64,000 bases of DNA from Brassica napus (taxonomy: Eukaryota; Streptophyta; Magnoliopsida; Brassicales; Brassicaceae): contig NW_026016676.1 in NCBI RefSeq assembly GCF_020379485.1, positions 1-64,000 on the forward strand, in the 5' to 3' direction. This document shows positions 35,947-49,000 of the stretch, piece after piece (within the stretch, counting starts at the first letter, position 1; every line of letters starts with the position of its first letter). The notes under the pieces are model-generated. The model saw only the letters and a list, made by a program, of their open reading frames with translations, was not told where the DNA came from and did not search any database. Both the position numbers and the translations under genes were made by a program.

Positions 35947-37652
35947 GACCATCTCCAATGAAACTTTATTTTTTCTTTTATAATTTACACTCAAAAAGAA
36001 TAATTCTGTTATAGTGTAACTTTTGCTTCAATGGTGTTACTCTATAATAGAGTTACTTTATTATAGAGTGAAACTAGATTTTGACCCGCACATTCGTGCA
36101 GATATTTTTCATTTTATGAATGCATACTTTTGATTTAATATAAACATTTTAAGTATAAATTTTAATTTTAGTGTTATATATTGTGAATATAAACCTATTA
36201 TTTTAGTAAATTGTATACATGGTAGCATCCATCATATTATTTTAGTAAATTTTATTGATATTAGAATATTTTTTGGATGTTATGATATTAAGTTTTTTTT
36301 TTGTTATTAAATTAAGACTTCAAAATATTAGATTACTTTAATTTTTATAACATAGTTTGTTTTTCCGTGTTACATTTCAAGAAGTTATTCTTTATTATCT
36401 ATGATTATACCTTTTGAAAAATTTGAAACATTATCATTTTAAGTTTGCATACTTATTTTTTAAATTTTATATTTTGTCAAAATTGTTTGGAAAATTACAC
36501 AACTATATTTGAGGTGGGAGATTATATGATTTTCGAAATTGTTTTGTTACTAAATTAATACATTATTTTATATAAATAATTTTAATTTCGGTAAGATTTT
36601 TATACATCTCTCAGAATATGTTTATAATTAATATAAATATTAAATTTATAATTAAAATTTGATTTGTCGTTAATATTTTGAATGAATAATTAAAATTTCA
36701 TAGTTTTCTAATAACATATTTTTAAATAGTATATGAACTAAAGGTTAGTTATAAACTATTATATTTTTGTATATTATTATGTCTTAAACAATATATTGTT
36801 GAGAGTGTTAAAATAACAAAATAAAAAACTATGTAGTTGTAGATATAATAGTTTAACCTATGTTAATGAATTTATGTTTATAAATTTATTTTTCTAAAAA
36901 ATATAATATAGTTTACGAATTTTAACATATTTTGATGATGAGTGATATATTTAAATGAAAGTATTTTAAAAATAAAATAGATAAATTTACCCATATTTAA
37001 TTCATATAGTACTTCTATTTTAATATAATACATAATATAATTAAAATATATATAAAATAGTATAGAATTTTATTTTCTTGTTTTATAATAAATTTTAATT
37101 AACATTGAATTATAAAGTTATATTAGTATTTACGAAATTAATTAAGTGTTATTTTATAAAAATATTTAGAAGGTTGGTAAGATTTTGTTAGATTGTTTTT
37201 CAACATAATTTGTTATATTTAAAAATAAATTTATATTTATATTTTTTTATTATTAATGTAAAATGAAATATATTAATTTTTTAGATGGTTATAGTATGAC
37301 TTGTTAACAGTAGATAGAAAATATGACTTTGTTTTAATAGATTAGATATCTAAAGAACCAAACACATTTCCATGTCCAAACACGTGCTATTCTAAAGGAA
37401 GTCCAAAAATAAATAAGAACTTGTAAGTAGTAGATAAATAATAGGACTCTATTTTAATAGATTAGATATAGAAAAATGTCATATATTACTTTATATTTGA
37501 AGTGGAAAAGTGACATTCATCTATATTTCACTCTATAATAGAGTAACTTTATTATAGAGTAACACCATTGGAACAAAATTTACAATATAATAGAGTTATT
37601 CTATTTTAGTATAAGTTATAGAGGAAAAAATAGAGTCTTATTGGAGATGCCC
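35947..37652. mobile_element. Harbinger-type MITE interrupted by a Helitron
   Basis: TAA (35944-35946) and TAA (37653-37655) flank ends GACCATCTCCAATGAAACTT and, inverted, GGGCATCTCCAATAAGACTC. The MITE body is only the outer ~130 and ~190 bp. The rest is the Helitron 36074-37466. ACTCTATAATAGAG motifs occur on both sides of the Helitron. Confidence 0.8.
36074..37466 (-). mobile_element. Helitron nested in a MITE, 5' end repeated
   Basis: 3' end at 36074: ...CTGCACGAATGTGCGGGTCA, then AAATCTAG and T. 5' end at 37466: TCTAATCTATTAAAATAGAG preceded by A. A second copy of the 5' end lies at about 37345, with ~120 bp repeated between (AGTAGATA.AAAATA, GACT.T.TTTTAATAGATTAG). Confidence 0.75.
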
Positions 37653-37994
37653 TAAGCGAGCAACGGAGTTAGCGGTGATGAGAAAGCGGAGGTTTCGTCT
37701 TTCCGCCCCGATTAACTGAAGAAAACCGGCGACCATGGATGTCGGATCCGGAGTCATGATAACCCACTCAGCTATATATGTATCCTTCGTTAGTGTTGGG
37801 TCCGGAGTTGGGAAGTGACGTGTCTGTAAATCCTTAAGAAATGTAGCTAGGTATTTTAGGTCGTAACGATTTTATTCGATTCACCGTTGAATTTGGAAAA
37901 GAAGATATATAATCTTATGTTCTTCTTTGTAAAACTAAATTAAATTTATATAACTAAATAAAATTTATATCACTAAATAGATACAATGTACTTA

Positions 37995-38853
37995 GAGCAT
38001 CTCCAAAAGAAATTCTATAACTTTAAATATAAAGTTTTTTTGCTCTATAAAAAAGAACTTCAAAACTTCAAATTTAGAGTTTTAAAGAGTAAAACTTTTC
38101 AAATTTAGAGTTTTAAAGAGTAAAACTTTTTCACGACTCAAAACTCAAAATTTTAAGTTTCATCTTTTTTTTTGCATTTTGGTCTTTATAATTAATTACA
38201 CATCACATTTATGATTCTTAAATATTTTCTCATTTATCGTTTTAATCTTTAAAACTTTTGTATATCATAGATTTTCCAAATTTATTTTTATAAACTCAAA
38301 ATTTACACATAAAATTAAATAAAAAATTTTAAAATAAGATTTATAATATTTTAAAAATAGAATTAGACAACATGAATATTACAAAAGAAAGTTAATAAAA
38401 AAACTTTTGAAAACGATATATGAAGATATAATTATTACACAAATTTAAATATTACAACAACACTAATAGTCTAGTAAAATTGCTCCGGAACCTATAAATA
38501 TTGTCCAAAAATATTTTGTATAACCAAAGATAGAACATTACACAAATAATTTTATGGAATAATGTGGTATTTTTCTTGTAGTTTAATATTTATTTATGTC
38601 TTTTTATTTATAATTTTATATTTTAGCGTAAAATTTTATTAATTAACATTACTATTATGTTTTTACATATGTGCTAGTTATTTATAAAAGTTATATGGAT
38701 TTACATTAATTATGAGAAATATAAGAACTATATTGTAAATTATAAATAATTTTGAAGTTAGATTTGAAGTTTTATTTTTGGAGAAGAACACATTAAAACT
38801 TCAAATATAGAGTTTTGTAAACTCTAAAATAGAGAGTTTTTTTAGAGATGCTC
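37995..38853. mobile_element. Harbinger-type MITE, 0.86 kb, copy B
   Basis: TTA (37992-37994) and TTA (38854-38856) flank ends GAGCATCTCCAAAAGAAATT and, inverted, GAGCATCTCTAAAAAAACTC. Shares TTTGCATTTTGGTCTTTATA and TAATAGTCTAGTAAA with copy A at 31940-32762. It has an internal short tandem copy (AAATTTAGAGTTTTAAAGAG, 38079 and 38100). Confidence 0.8.
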
Positions 38854-39179
38854 TTAGGAAATCTTTTATATTCAATGTACAACGTATTGATGCCATATTT
38901 AAAACGTTTACAATAACAAAAAATATTTCAAATAAAATTAAATATGATGGGATCAAAGTCGGTCCTAAGATTTTATGAGTTTGTTTTGGTCAAAAGAGAT
39001 TTTGAGAATTGTACGCAGTTTATTAGTAAGATTTCAATAAAAAAAATCACAAATTTGAGAGTCTATCTCTATGTAATTGTTTTCAAAAAATTTGGAGGCT
39101 TGAGGCTAGTGTTTCATCCGGCTTTGCTCATGACTGGTTCTAGATGGGATTTAGTCAAATCTTGATATCAACTCCTAAG

Positions 39180-39213
39180 AATTCCCTAAATTTAGAAAAA
39201 AAAATTCCCTAAA
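39180..39213 (+). mobile_element. micro-insertion with 11-bp target duplication
   Basis: AATTCCCTAAA at 39180-39190 and 39203-39213 flank TTTAGAAAAAAA. Confidence 0.6.
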
Positions 39214-39527
39214 CCACGAGAACACTTTCACTGGAGTCTAGATCATGGGTTAGCCTGATTTCTTCCGGAGAACGTAAAAGGATATATAATTATAAGGCGA
39301 AAACCACTACTGTAGCAGACATTTCAGTTAACCGAGCATTAGCTTATTCTTGAATCTTTCTCTGAAGCCCATTTCGGCCGTCTAACCTAACACATCATCG
39401 ATTTGTATTGGTCAAGTAATGATCTTATTTTATGTTAATCTTCTAATGGCCCAAATAGAGAACATCTAAAACTGATTCTCTCTTAAGACTTCTCTGTCCA
39501 CAAACTGGAAATACTAGTTATTGGTTA

Positions 39528-41124
39528 TCCTACTATATAAAAGGGACTAAATTCAAGGCTTTTGAGGCTATCCACCTCAGCCAAAATATTCTCATCCAAA
39601 AAAAATTAAAAATAAATATCATTTAGAAGATAATTAACTAATATAAAACTTTTGATATTCTACTATATAAAAGGGACTAAATTCAAGGCTTTTGAGGCTA
39701 TCCACCTCAGCCAAAATATTCTCATCCAAAAAGAATTAAAAATAAATATCATTTAGAAGATAATTAACTAATATAAAACTTTTGATATTTCTAAAAATTT
39801 CAAATTTGTAACTGCTAATTTATTAATAGAATCATATATCTATATTGAATTATGTTCTATTTTTAATCGTTACTTTAAGAGTAAATAAATTATTAATTTA
39901 TAATATATATATAGTTTATAACTTTATATTGTAGTTATAAATAAAGAGAAAATAACCGGGAAAGGTGAATAAGCTCATATAAAATTATGTAATTAAAATG
40001 GTAAAATGGTGAATATGATGCAGTGAATCTAAGAAAATTTGTTGTACAAATTATGATGCTTTCTTCGTCCACTATAATGATTTAAAATAATATATATTCA
40101 TATAAATAAGTCAATATTTGTTGTTTTTTTTTGTAAGATGTTAAGATTATCATTTTCTGAAAGGTTACACTGATCCAAAGAGATTAGTTTGTGGAGCTAA
40201 CCAAACGAGGATTATAGTGTTTACTTTGGAAAAAGTAATAGGTTGAACTATAGATGGCGTGCGTGTTTTTTCACATGGAAATCTGCACATATATTAAAAT
40301 TGTAAGATTTGAATCATAGAGAAAATATAGTGTATATGACTGAAGTTGATTCATTCCGAAACTAAAGATGGCTAAAATTCTTCTTTGTCAAAATGCATAG
40401 ATGTGAATCTTATATGAATAGAGTTCTCAATTGCTTATAGCAGTGTAATAAATTCCGTGTGTAAAGGAAAAAAAATGTTATATAAGTGAAAACAAAAATT
40501 ATGATTTTTTTCTTGTGCCTATAGGCTCTTCGCAATTTGAAGAAGAAAGAACATATTGTGTGAAAATTTTTGGCTCGGTCAAATTTTATCGAGTTGTTTA
40601 TAAAACTGTTGTTATATGATTCATGTAAATTTTCAGTGTTGATTTAAAAGCCCAAGAAAACCCATCTATACTGACTTTTTGATTTTTTTCTGTGATTTAA
40701 ATTTAAAAAAGATAAAACTTTCGATAAGTTATGTAAACTCAGAACAAGTATTTAACTTTAGAAAGCATTTACATGTTTCAAACTTATAATATATACATAT
40801 ATAATGTTTAAAATTATGTATATAAAACCTGTATAAAATGTGCTTAAATATGTTTCTCTTCTTTAATGTGTTAATTGTACTATATATAACATTATTTTAA
40901 AATTTCAAAAAGTTTATGTCACATTCAAAAACTATCAATAAAAAATATAATTCTCCATCTACAACCAGAAAAAAGAAAAACTATAAACATCTAAATTTAA
41001 ATTAAGAAAAACTAACATTGGAAAAACAAAAAATTAATGTAAAAGAAACAAACCGACAAATAATATTATAACTAAAATAAATTTATAAGACACAATCCGC
41101 GCTTCGCGCGGAAAAAATCTCTAG
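39528..41124 (+). mobile_element. non-autonomous Helitron with tandemly duplicated 5' end
   Basis: 5' TCCTACTATATAAAAGGGAC preceded by A (39527). 3' ATCCGCGCTTCGCGCGGAAA then AAATCTCTAG and T. The first 130 bp (39530-39659) are repeated at 39660-39789 almost perfectly. The interior is AT-rich and non-coding. Confidence 0.85.
39530..39789 (+). repeat. 130-bp tandem duplication of a Helitron 5' end
   Basis: Both units start at CTACTATATAAAAGGGACTA and share TTTTGAGGCTATCCACCTCA. The only clear difference is one A/G change in the A run (AAAAAAAATT versus AAAAAGAATT). Confidence 0.9.
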
Positions 41125-43910
41125 TTCATTTTAACGAATTTAGAAAATATAATCTGTTATGCAATCAAAAATTTGCATATACAAGCTAGAGTTTGGTGTT
41201 ATTGACATATTTGATTTTGAAAAGGATTTCAGAGGGTTTCAGTTTGGTGTTTTTTTCGCAAAAGAAACTTAATTATATACAAAATGGATTTCAGTTTGGT
41301 GTTACTCCACGTTGATATATAACTAAACACAGCGCCTGTTATTATACTTCTTCTGCCATTGATCAATTTACAATATTTGTATTACTTAATTGAAAAGTAA
41401 GTAAGACACTTATGGTTTGGGGTTCTAGTTTCTAAGATACAACACACACACAAGGATTAACATACGCTTCAATCCGTTATTCAGCTTGATATCCTTTGCA
41501 TTTTTCAGTTTATAGTTTGCTCAATTAACAACCTTTAGTACTACAGCATATTACAATCTGAACATTAATTACTTAGAAAATAATTTTATCGTTAGTTGAA
41601 GAGGATATTTTTGGAGCCACATTTGAAATTCAATATATAGCTGACGATTTTTTTTTTTTTTTTTGCGGGTTTTACTTTGCACCTTTTTATTGTCAATTTT
41701 GTGATAAGAATTTTTTCTTAGGGAGATTTCACTAAGTATCAGTATCACAATAATACACAAAATAAAAATATTTAAAAAGTAAAAAAATGTGTGAAAGAAT
41801 CCTCCTAGTTTGGGAAGCAAGCTTTATTAGATTTGGAATGAGCCAAACTCGAGATTACATGCAAACAACTTCCGTTCTATAGACTCGCTTTTCACCATCA
41901 TTGATCGTCAGATCAGAAACACACTACAAAGCTTCAGGGAGAAAATCCAAAACTCTCCTCCAGGATAATGCATTCATGGCTTCGGTCGACTTAATTCATC
42001 TCTTTCCCTATCATTTTCTAATCGACTCTTCATTAATTCTTTGATGTTAATTTCTATATCTCTACTAAATGGGCTATATATGAAAGACATGATACTTCTT
42101 TCTTGGATTTGGGTTTGGAAAAGATTCTTAGAGGAACCTTGTTGGTTGGAACCTTGAAGAGTTCTTAAAGAAAAAAATAAATATTAATATTTTAATACAA
42201 ATTAATTGCTTAGTTAAATTTTAATTAAAAACACAATTACATCACTCATAAAATGACAAGGGTCCCATGAAGTTCTTATGATTTTTTAAAAGCTCTTATT
42301 TAAGAAATTTTCTTTTTCTTCTTTCTTCGTCTTCAATTATTTTTATTTTATTTATTCAGAGATATCCATGTTAAATATTTTTATTGGAGGTGTTTTTACT
42401 ACTTTGTGAATAGTTTCTTGTAAACATTTTATGAAAACTAATTATAAAAATTATGAGAACCTCATGAAAAATTCTTAGTACATTTGTCTTGATTTTAGTA
42501 ATTTAATTTTCTTTTAATATTAAATTTTAATTTAATAACGTATCTGCCTAAAAAACTGTAAGCAATGCAAGTGGTCTAGTTTTTTTGTTGTGTTTCTAAA
42601 GGGGGTAACTTATTAAGTTGCAAGCTTTGATTGTCCTTCAAAACAAAGATAATTGGTGTGTGGAAATTGGTGAAAACGCAAGACTAGTCACAAGAAATCT
42701 AATTAATAGCATCCTCTCTATTTCCAAATGTTTGTAAAGCAGAAGTAGATCATAAGTCGCTTTTACTATCGAGGATTAAGCAAAAGCAAAGATGCGTGTC
42801 TCTCATGAATTGATATTACTTGAAGCTGAGAATTACTTCAACAACTTATAATATAATCTAGGGTTAGTCTTCCTAATTCTATATTCCGAATATACTGAAA
42901 GGGCATAACAAACATTAACGTATTTGCCAACAGTCAAATCATATACACAAACTCTTTCCTACATTTTTGTTGAAACCATAGGAGACTAGTTTTGCTAATT
43001 TACAACCTTTGAAATAGATGTTCTTGTTTGCATACTCATTTGTTGTGAGCAACCTAACGATAGTAACTAACAGCCTCTTATCAAAAAGATCTAAATTGAA
43101 TTCCATAAGCTACAAATATACAATATGTATCTCGATTTGTTGATTTTTTGTATAGTCAAAACAGCTTAATATAAAAATTAAAATAGATTATTTTTGAAAA
43201 CTGAAAATTAAAATGATTTAAGTTTAATTTCGGAGTTTTTAATTTAATTCGTTTTAAAAGTTACAGTTTTATCATTGTAAAATTTTTTATAGTTGCACAA
43301 TTAACCCATTAAAGAAAATATAATTGAGGAATCCATACTTTTCTGGTGACACGAAAATTGTACTTTTATTTGATTCTTTTACAGAAAAACATAAATCATT
43401 CTCTTTTAGTATGTATCATAAATTCGTAATATATAATTTCTTGTTAATACTTTTAGCATATTAGGACAAAAAAAAAACAATTGTATTTTTCAGAAGCATT
43501 TAACTATTTCTTTCATACCCAAGTCACAGACCCTCGTCTTACCGCCAAGAAATAAGTGCCTGTGGTGTGGTCACTATAGGTTCTTAAATATATACACAAA
43601 AGCTAATAAGTATATTCATAGTTATACACTCCACCAAATTATTATAATATTGTTATTCAGTTCTACGTGTACATATCTACGAAGAGGCGAATGAATTTTT
43701 AGTGCCCGGTGGGGGAAATGGTGTATCGAATCGAGAAGTAGTGGAGGGGTTGCATGCACATATATCCTAAAACCACATAACTACACAGCTAACTAGTGGT
43801 GGAATCGTATATTATTTTCTTAATAAAAAATCATGATAAGTTAGTGGAATAGCTACAGTTTTATTTAAATGAAATAAAAATTTAGAAAGTAACTACATGA
43901 ATAATTAAAA
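41125..43910. other. intergenic stretch, no gene recognised
   Basis: Mostly AT-rich. 41820-42000 has mixed composition (CTCCTCCAGGATAATGCATT, ATGGCTTCGGTCGACTTAAT) and could be an old exon fragment. No family recognised. T run at about 41649-41664. Confidence 0.4.
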
Positions 43911-43950
43911 CTAGGTGACCGGCCCGCATGCACCCTGTGCGGACATAAGA
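43911..43950 (-). other. Helitron 3' terminus, 5' end not located
   Basis: The plus strand reads CTAGGTGACCGGCCCGCATG then CACCCTGTGCGG. The inverse gives a CCGCA...TGCGG hairpin before CTAG, followed by T. The partner 5' end was not found within several kb to the right. It may lie beyond the VIH fragments, in which case those would be captured. Confidence 0.55.
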
Positions 43951-45224
43951 AAATTTAAAATATGAAATAAATATTATATAATTTTTAGAAGTAACAGATT
44001 TTTCAACATAATATCACCGTCCTTGGGAGAATTCATCAGTCATGGAAAAAAGCTGGTAGTCAATATTTGAGATGGACGAGAGGGAACACAGTAACGTCAG
44101 TATGAAGAGGCCGATATTGTGTGTATGTATAATTGCAACGTCACAAAATATTTTGTGTGTTTAAGAAGATACTTTCATTAAAAAAATGGAATAAATAGTG
44201 TATAGTTTTAGAAGTAACAGATTTTATATTATCATTAATTAGAATTATATTGTATATGTGTCGTAATTCTTTATTTTAGGTGAATAATATTATTTTTCCA
44301 TAAATAATAAACAAACATTTATGTAGACATATTAAAAGAAAATATAAAAAAATCAAAATATTATCCATAAATAATATAAATTATGAAGTACATTTCTCGA
44401 TAATGAAAGCAAATTCAATTAGAAACCTGCAAAAAAATTAAATAAATTTTGTAAGCAATTTGACGGGTTAACATTATTTGATAGATTTATAAATTTCTAA
44501 ATTTTATTGAACATGAAATAATATTAAATTGGCATACCGTCATCGGTCTCCTAACTCATCACAACCTATATGGCAAATACAAAAAATAAATAATTGTAAC
44601 AGTTTATATATTTTAAAATTTGTATTTGAAAAAAGTAGATTAAAATTACGTACCGTGACTACGGAATATTCTGAAAAATTTGTTTGTAGACAACATTCAA
44701 TGTTTTTGTCTTCGGCTTCCTTTCTTTACCAGTTATTAGGATTTTTAATCAAGATCTCGATTTAACTCTTGAAAGTACAACTTTACCTTGCATTTTGTAA
44801 GCATTTTATAAATTATTTTAAAATTATCATAAATTTATTCTTTAAACAGCGATAAATAATTTAAAAATAATATTAATAAACATTTTTGGATTTTTTAATA
44901 TTTAAAATAGTTATTATATAATTATACTCGAACACAATTCATCAAGTAGAAGATAAAACTATTATAATTATCTTATATAAAATTTCGTTCATTTTATTTT
45001 ATAAGTTATAAATATTAAAAGTAATAAATAAAACATTATTAGTCTTTCAATAATTTCGAGAATAGTTTCCATAAATTGTTATTTGTAATATTCGTTAGAT
45101 TATATGGCAAGTGATGTTAAACGTCAATAAGTTAAACAATTCTTCCATATTTGGAAAACATATATATATATATATATAACAATGACAAATTAAATGGTAA
45201 AGTATGTAAACATCTGTTTTCTAC

Positions 45225-47294
45225 AGCGTGAGTTAGAACACCGCCGTATTTAAGAATCATAAGGGCCTCTACAGGTCTTTCTTCTTCGCTTTCACCATCC
45301 CACTTCAGCGGCTTCATCTGAACCTTCCAGTATATCCCTGAGAAATTTTCTCCCTGCGCCATTCCAAAAGGTTCTCTGCTGTGAGAAAATGACCTCATGA
45401 ATTAAGTAAAAAATGCATAATGCTAGCTTACTTATAAGATAGTACTAGATTTTGACCCGTGCTTGAAAAGCGCGGGGTTGTTGGATTATATTATAATACA
45501 AAATTTTATTATATCGAAAAACATAATTTTTAACAGCTATATAATTTACAAATTAGTTTATTTGAGATTTTATATGTACACTTTTACGTAAGTTTCTTTT
45601 CGACATGAGAATTATATCCGGATCAAAAAACAAACCGAACAGACCCAAAATTATAGGTTTAGTTCAGGTCCAGAGAAGATAACCTATTGGATTTTTTTTG
45701 ACCTGCAGGTCTTTGTTTGAGTTCGGGTCCTACCCTAGACCCGATCATAAATATGTGTTTATTAGTTATATTTGGATATTCCGTATATGTTTCCGGTATT
45801 ATGGATATTGTTTTTAAGATTTTGGTTTACGATTAGAGTTTTGATTTCAGGTAAATTTTTCAAATTAAAAAAAAAATTTGGTATTTGGATAAAATTATGG
45901 GTATTTTTCAGTTCATCGTGTCAGATTTTGAATAAGATTTTAAATTTTTAGGTATTTAAATTTTTTGGTATTTGTTTGGAGTTTCAAATACTTTTCGTGT
46001 TTCAGATATTTTTCAGATTTTTCATATATTTCAAATTCTTTTAGGATCTTAAATACCCGAACAGATGTGGAGCCATTACATCCATATCAGGTCCAACAAT
46101 CTTTTGATATAGATTTTTAACGTTATTGTACAAAAACATGGTTGATGAAATATTTTTCTGTGTAAATGTATCATAAGAAAAAATATTAAGATCTGTTAAA
46201 AATATTTAAAATATTGTATGTTTAGAATGATTAATGTATTATAAGAAAAATAATAAATAGTTATACATAACTCCAACAACTTTTTTATATTAGATTTTTT
46301 AAAACTCTTTCCTTTTTAATAGTATTGATTCATTTTAAGTGAAACGTATATAAAAGTATAATATCTAAATAAATAATTTTCAAAATCTTGAATAATCAAT
46401 ACTGATATCGTGAAGTCAGGTTAACTTTAATAGAACCAAAGAATTTCTTTATTTTTGTGAAGGTAACATGAATATTCAGAAAAATTATTTTTAAATATGA
46501 AAATATTATCAAACTATAGACGGTTGAAAGTTTAGTATATGATATGAGATTTTAGTGGGAAAGTTTATATATGATGTTATTACTTTATTATAAACGAAAG
46601 AGAAAGTTAGAATGTACACATATATGTCTTTTAATTTATCTTGCTTTAAATCATATATTATATGATAAAAGTGATGATATAAAACATTAGTTTCAATGCT
46701 TTTACGATTAAAAATCAAAATGATAAATATAGTAATAGTAATGATTAGGATTTAGGAGTGAGATTTAAATAAATAAAACAATTGACTAAATTATTGTTAG
46801 AGAAATATATGGTAACATATTGTTAGTATAAACTTAAGGTAAGACCAAAAAATAATAAGTTAAATGAAAGGGTCCAAACAACTTTTATAGGTAGATTTTT
46901 TTAGACTCCTTCCCTTTTAATAGTATTGATATTCAACAAAAAAATGATATAAGATAGTATTACTAAATGATACTATGTAATACTTTCCCCGGACAATATT
47001 CAACAAAAAAAGAGAAAGTACTAAAGAACCTCTTCAAGAACTGTTTTAACTTGGCGAAGCTTCTCAGCATGTTCAATCAAAGTTTTCTGGATCACTATCA
47101 CTCTCACGACCTGGTCTACATATAAAAAAAGGAAGACCATATTATCATTACCTGTATTCAACACATGGAAAATATAGACCAGACATGCTTTCTGGAGACA
47201 AGACACAAAGAGTTGAGTTCATGGTTCTAAAGATGAGGAGCTTTTGCGTCTAAACACATTTTTCTTAGCACACAAGCATCATCGTCGTAATACC
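45225..47294 (-). pseudogene. VIH: VIH/PPIP5K (diphosphoinositol pentakisphosphate kinase) gene remnants
   Basis: Three collinear minus-strand fragments of the plant VIP1-type bifunctional kinase/phosphatase, which makes inositol pyrophosphates for phosphate and jasmonate signalling. Fragment 1 (47227-47293): DACVLRKMCLDAKAPHL from the end of the ATP-grasp kinase domain, then TAG. Fragment 2 (about 47030-47122): RESDSD in one frame and EHAEKLRQVKTVLEE in another, so frameshifted, between AG and GT. Fragment 3 (45225-45353): [16 protein letters not shown] and [19 protein letters not shown] from the histidine-acid-phosphatase-like domain, ending at a GT. The catalytic parts before and after are absent. 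A Helitron (45444-46929) sits between fragments 2 and 3. It is a relic or a Helitron-captured piece. Identity is from remembered family wording. Confidence 0.8.
45444..46929 (-). mobile_element. Helitron inserted between VIH fragments, 5' end repeated
   Basis: 3' end at 45444: CCCCGCGCTTTTCAAGCACG, then GGTCAAAATCTAG and T. 5' TCAATACTATTAAAAGGGAA at 46929 preceded by A. A second TCAATACTATTAAAAAGG occurs at 46328, with related flanking sequence (CCAACAACTTTTTTATATTAG versus CCAAACAACTTTTATAGGTAG). Confidence 0.75.
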
Positions 47295-47394
47295 TTAATA
47301 GCATGAGAGGAGAGATTTGTGAATAATATTTTAAAGAATGAAAAGAGAATGTTTGTATTTTAAGACCTTAGATGTCTCATATATATATACAGTC

Positions 47395-47917
47395 GAGTTA
47401 TTTCTCATATTAATGACGCATAATATTTTGCACAATAAATAATAAAATCGTTTAAAGAAAGATATTAAATGTGTATTGTCAAAAAATGATTTGCATATGA
47501 TATGATTTTAACTTGCGCAAGTAATCCATATTAGAAAGGTAAGTTATTAAAAACAAACAACCTAATTAGAAACATTAAAATATTTTGTAACCAATGTAAT
47601 AAATATGATATCAACATGCGCAAGTTTACCGTTTGAATAATAAGGAAAGTTTTTAATATTTGTCTTAATTCTAAATCTTGCCCAAGGGTAAACTAAATCG
47701 ATAAAATTTAATGATTTCAACTTGCGCAAGTAATCCATATTGTGAATACGTGATTTGCATATTTAATGATTTCAATTTGCGCAAGTAATCTATATTAGAA
47801 AGGTAAGTTATTAAAAATAAATTTTGTCAATAAGTTATTTGCATATTTAATGATTCAACATGGGCAAGTAATCCATATTAGAAAGGTAAATTATTAAAAA
47901 CAAACAACCTAATTAGT
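47395..47917. repeat. dispersed repeats around a CTTGCGCAAG palindrome
   Basis: TTCAACTTGCGCAAGTAATC or close variants recur at about 47510, 47610, 47718, 47776 and 47855. Several are followed by CATATTAGAAAGGTAAGTTA. Spacing is irregular (58 to about 110 bp). Origin unknown. Confidence 0.6.
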
Positions 47918-48600
47918 AGGGGTGGGCACTTTACCCGATATCCGAAGTGGCACCCGAACCCGATCCGAAAAACCCGAACCGAAATCCAAACCGAAGTAGC
48001 AAACTACCCGAACGGGTATTGAATAAGGAGAGATTAGATACCTGAACCCGAACGGATAATACCCGAACCCGAATGGATATCCGAAGATAACCGAACATAT
48101 ATATAATTAACCTTATATTTCTAGTTTACATCTCTCATTTTATATAAAATATTTATATTGATACTACACATACTTTAAGTTCATATGATATACATACAAT
48201 TACGGAAAAAAATGATTTGTTACTCACTTAAAATGCATGTCAAGTTTTTCATTTCAAAAATTAACAAAAAGTTACATCCGATATTTTTAAAAAATAACTA
48301 AATTAATGTCTTTTTAGTTTTAAAATGTTATGTCCAAATCTATTAACTATTCAATCAATTAAAAATAAAAAATTAGTTAACTGAAAGTTATATTTTTAAA
48401 TATAAGAAACTTGAGAAATGAAAATTTTAATTTTTTTTTCAAAATTTAAATATCCGAACCAGATCCGAAATAACCGAATCCGAACTAAAAATACCCAAAC
48501 CCGACCCGAAGTACAGAAATACCCGAACGGGTTCTATATCTCTATACCGAAATACCCGAAAATCCGAAATAGCCGACCCGAACGGATACTCAAGGCTAAA
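47918..48600. mobile_element. hAT-like dispersed element with CCCGAA phrases
   Basis: Starts TAGGGGTGGGCACTTTACCC, a typical hAT terminus. Both ends are dense in (A)CCCGAACC and ATCCGAA phrases, and the centre is AT-rich. The right limit (near CTCAAGGCTA) and the target duplication are uncertain. Confidence 0.5.
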
Positions 48601-49000
48601 CTAAATCGATAATGCCCTAGCTATATATGGGCTTAACGAAATCGACAATAGTTTTGGGCTTCTCTACATAAGCGATTGATTAAAATAAATGAAAAGTAAA
48701 ATTCAAAAAAACAATAGAATTATAACAATATTTTTGAGAAGCTTTATATTAATGTCATGTCAGCAGAAATCACTAAAGTGACTTTTTTTTAAATATATAG
48801 GGGGATAACTATAGGGTAAGCGTTCAGTCACTAAATCGTATTGTATTTTGTACAAGATACATATATCATTATAGCACTCAATTACAGAAAATAATTAAAT
48901 GAATTAAAAATAGAAAGCGATTCCATGACCATGAATAACATAAAAAAAAAGTATAACAAAGTTATACGGATGTGGATTATGCACAGCCTTTACTTTTCAA

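Noticed and set aside
47395..47917. A CRISPR-like array
   Set aside because: Plant nuclear DNA, irregular spacing, imperfect repeats and no cas genes.
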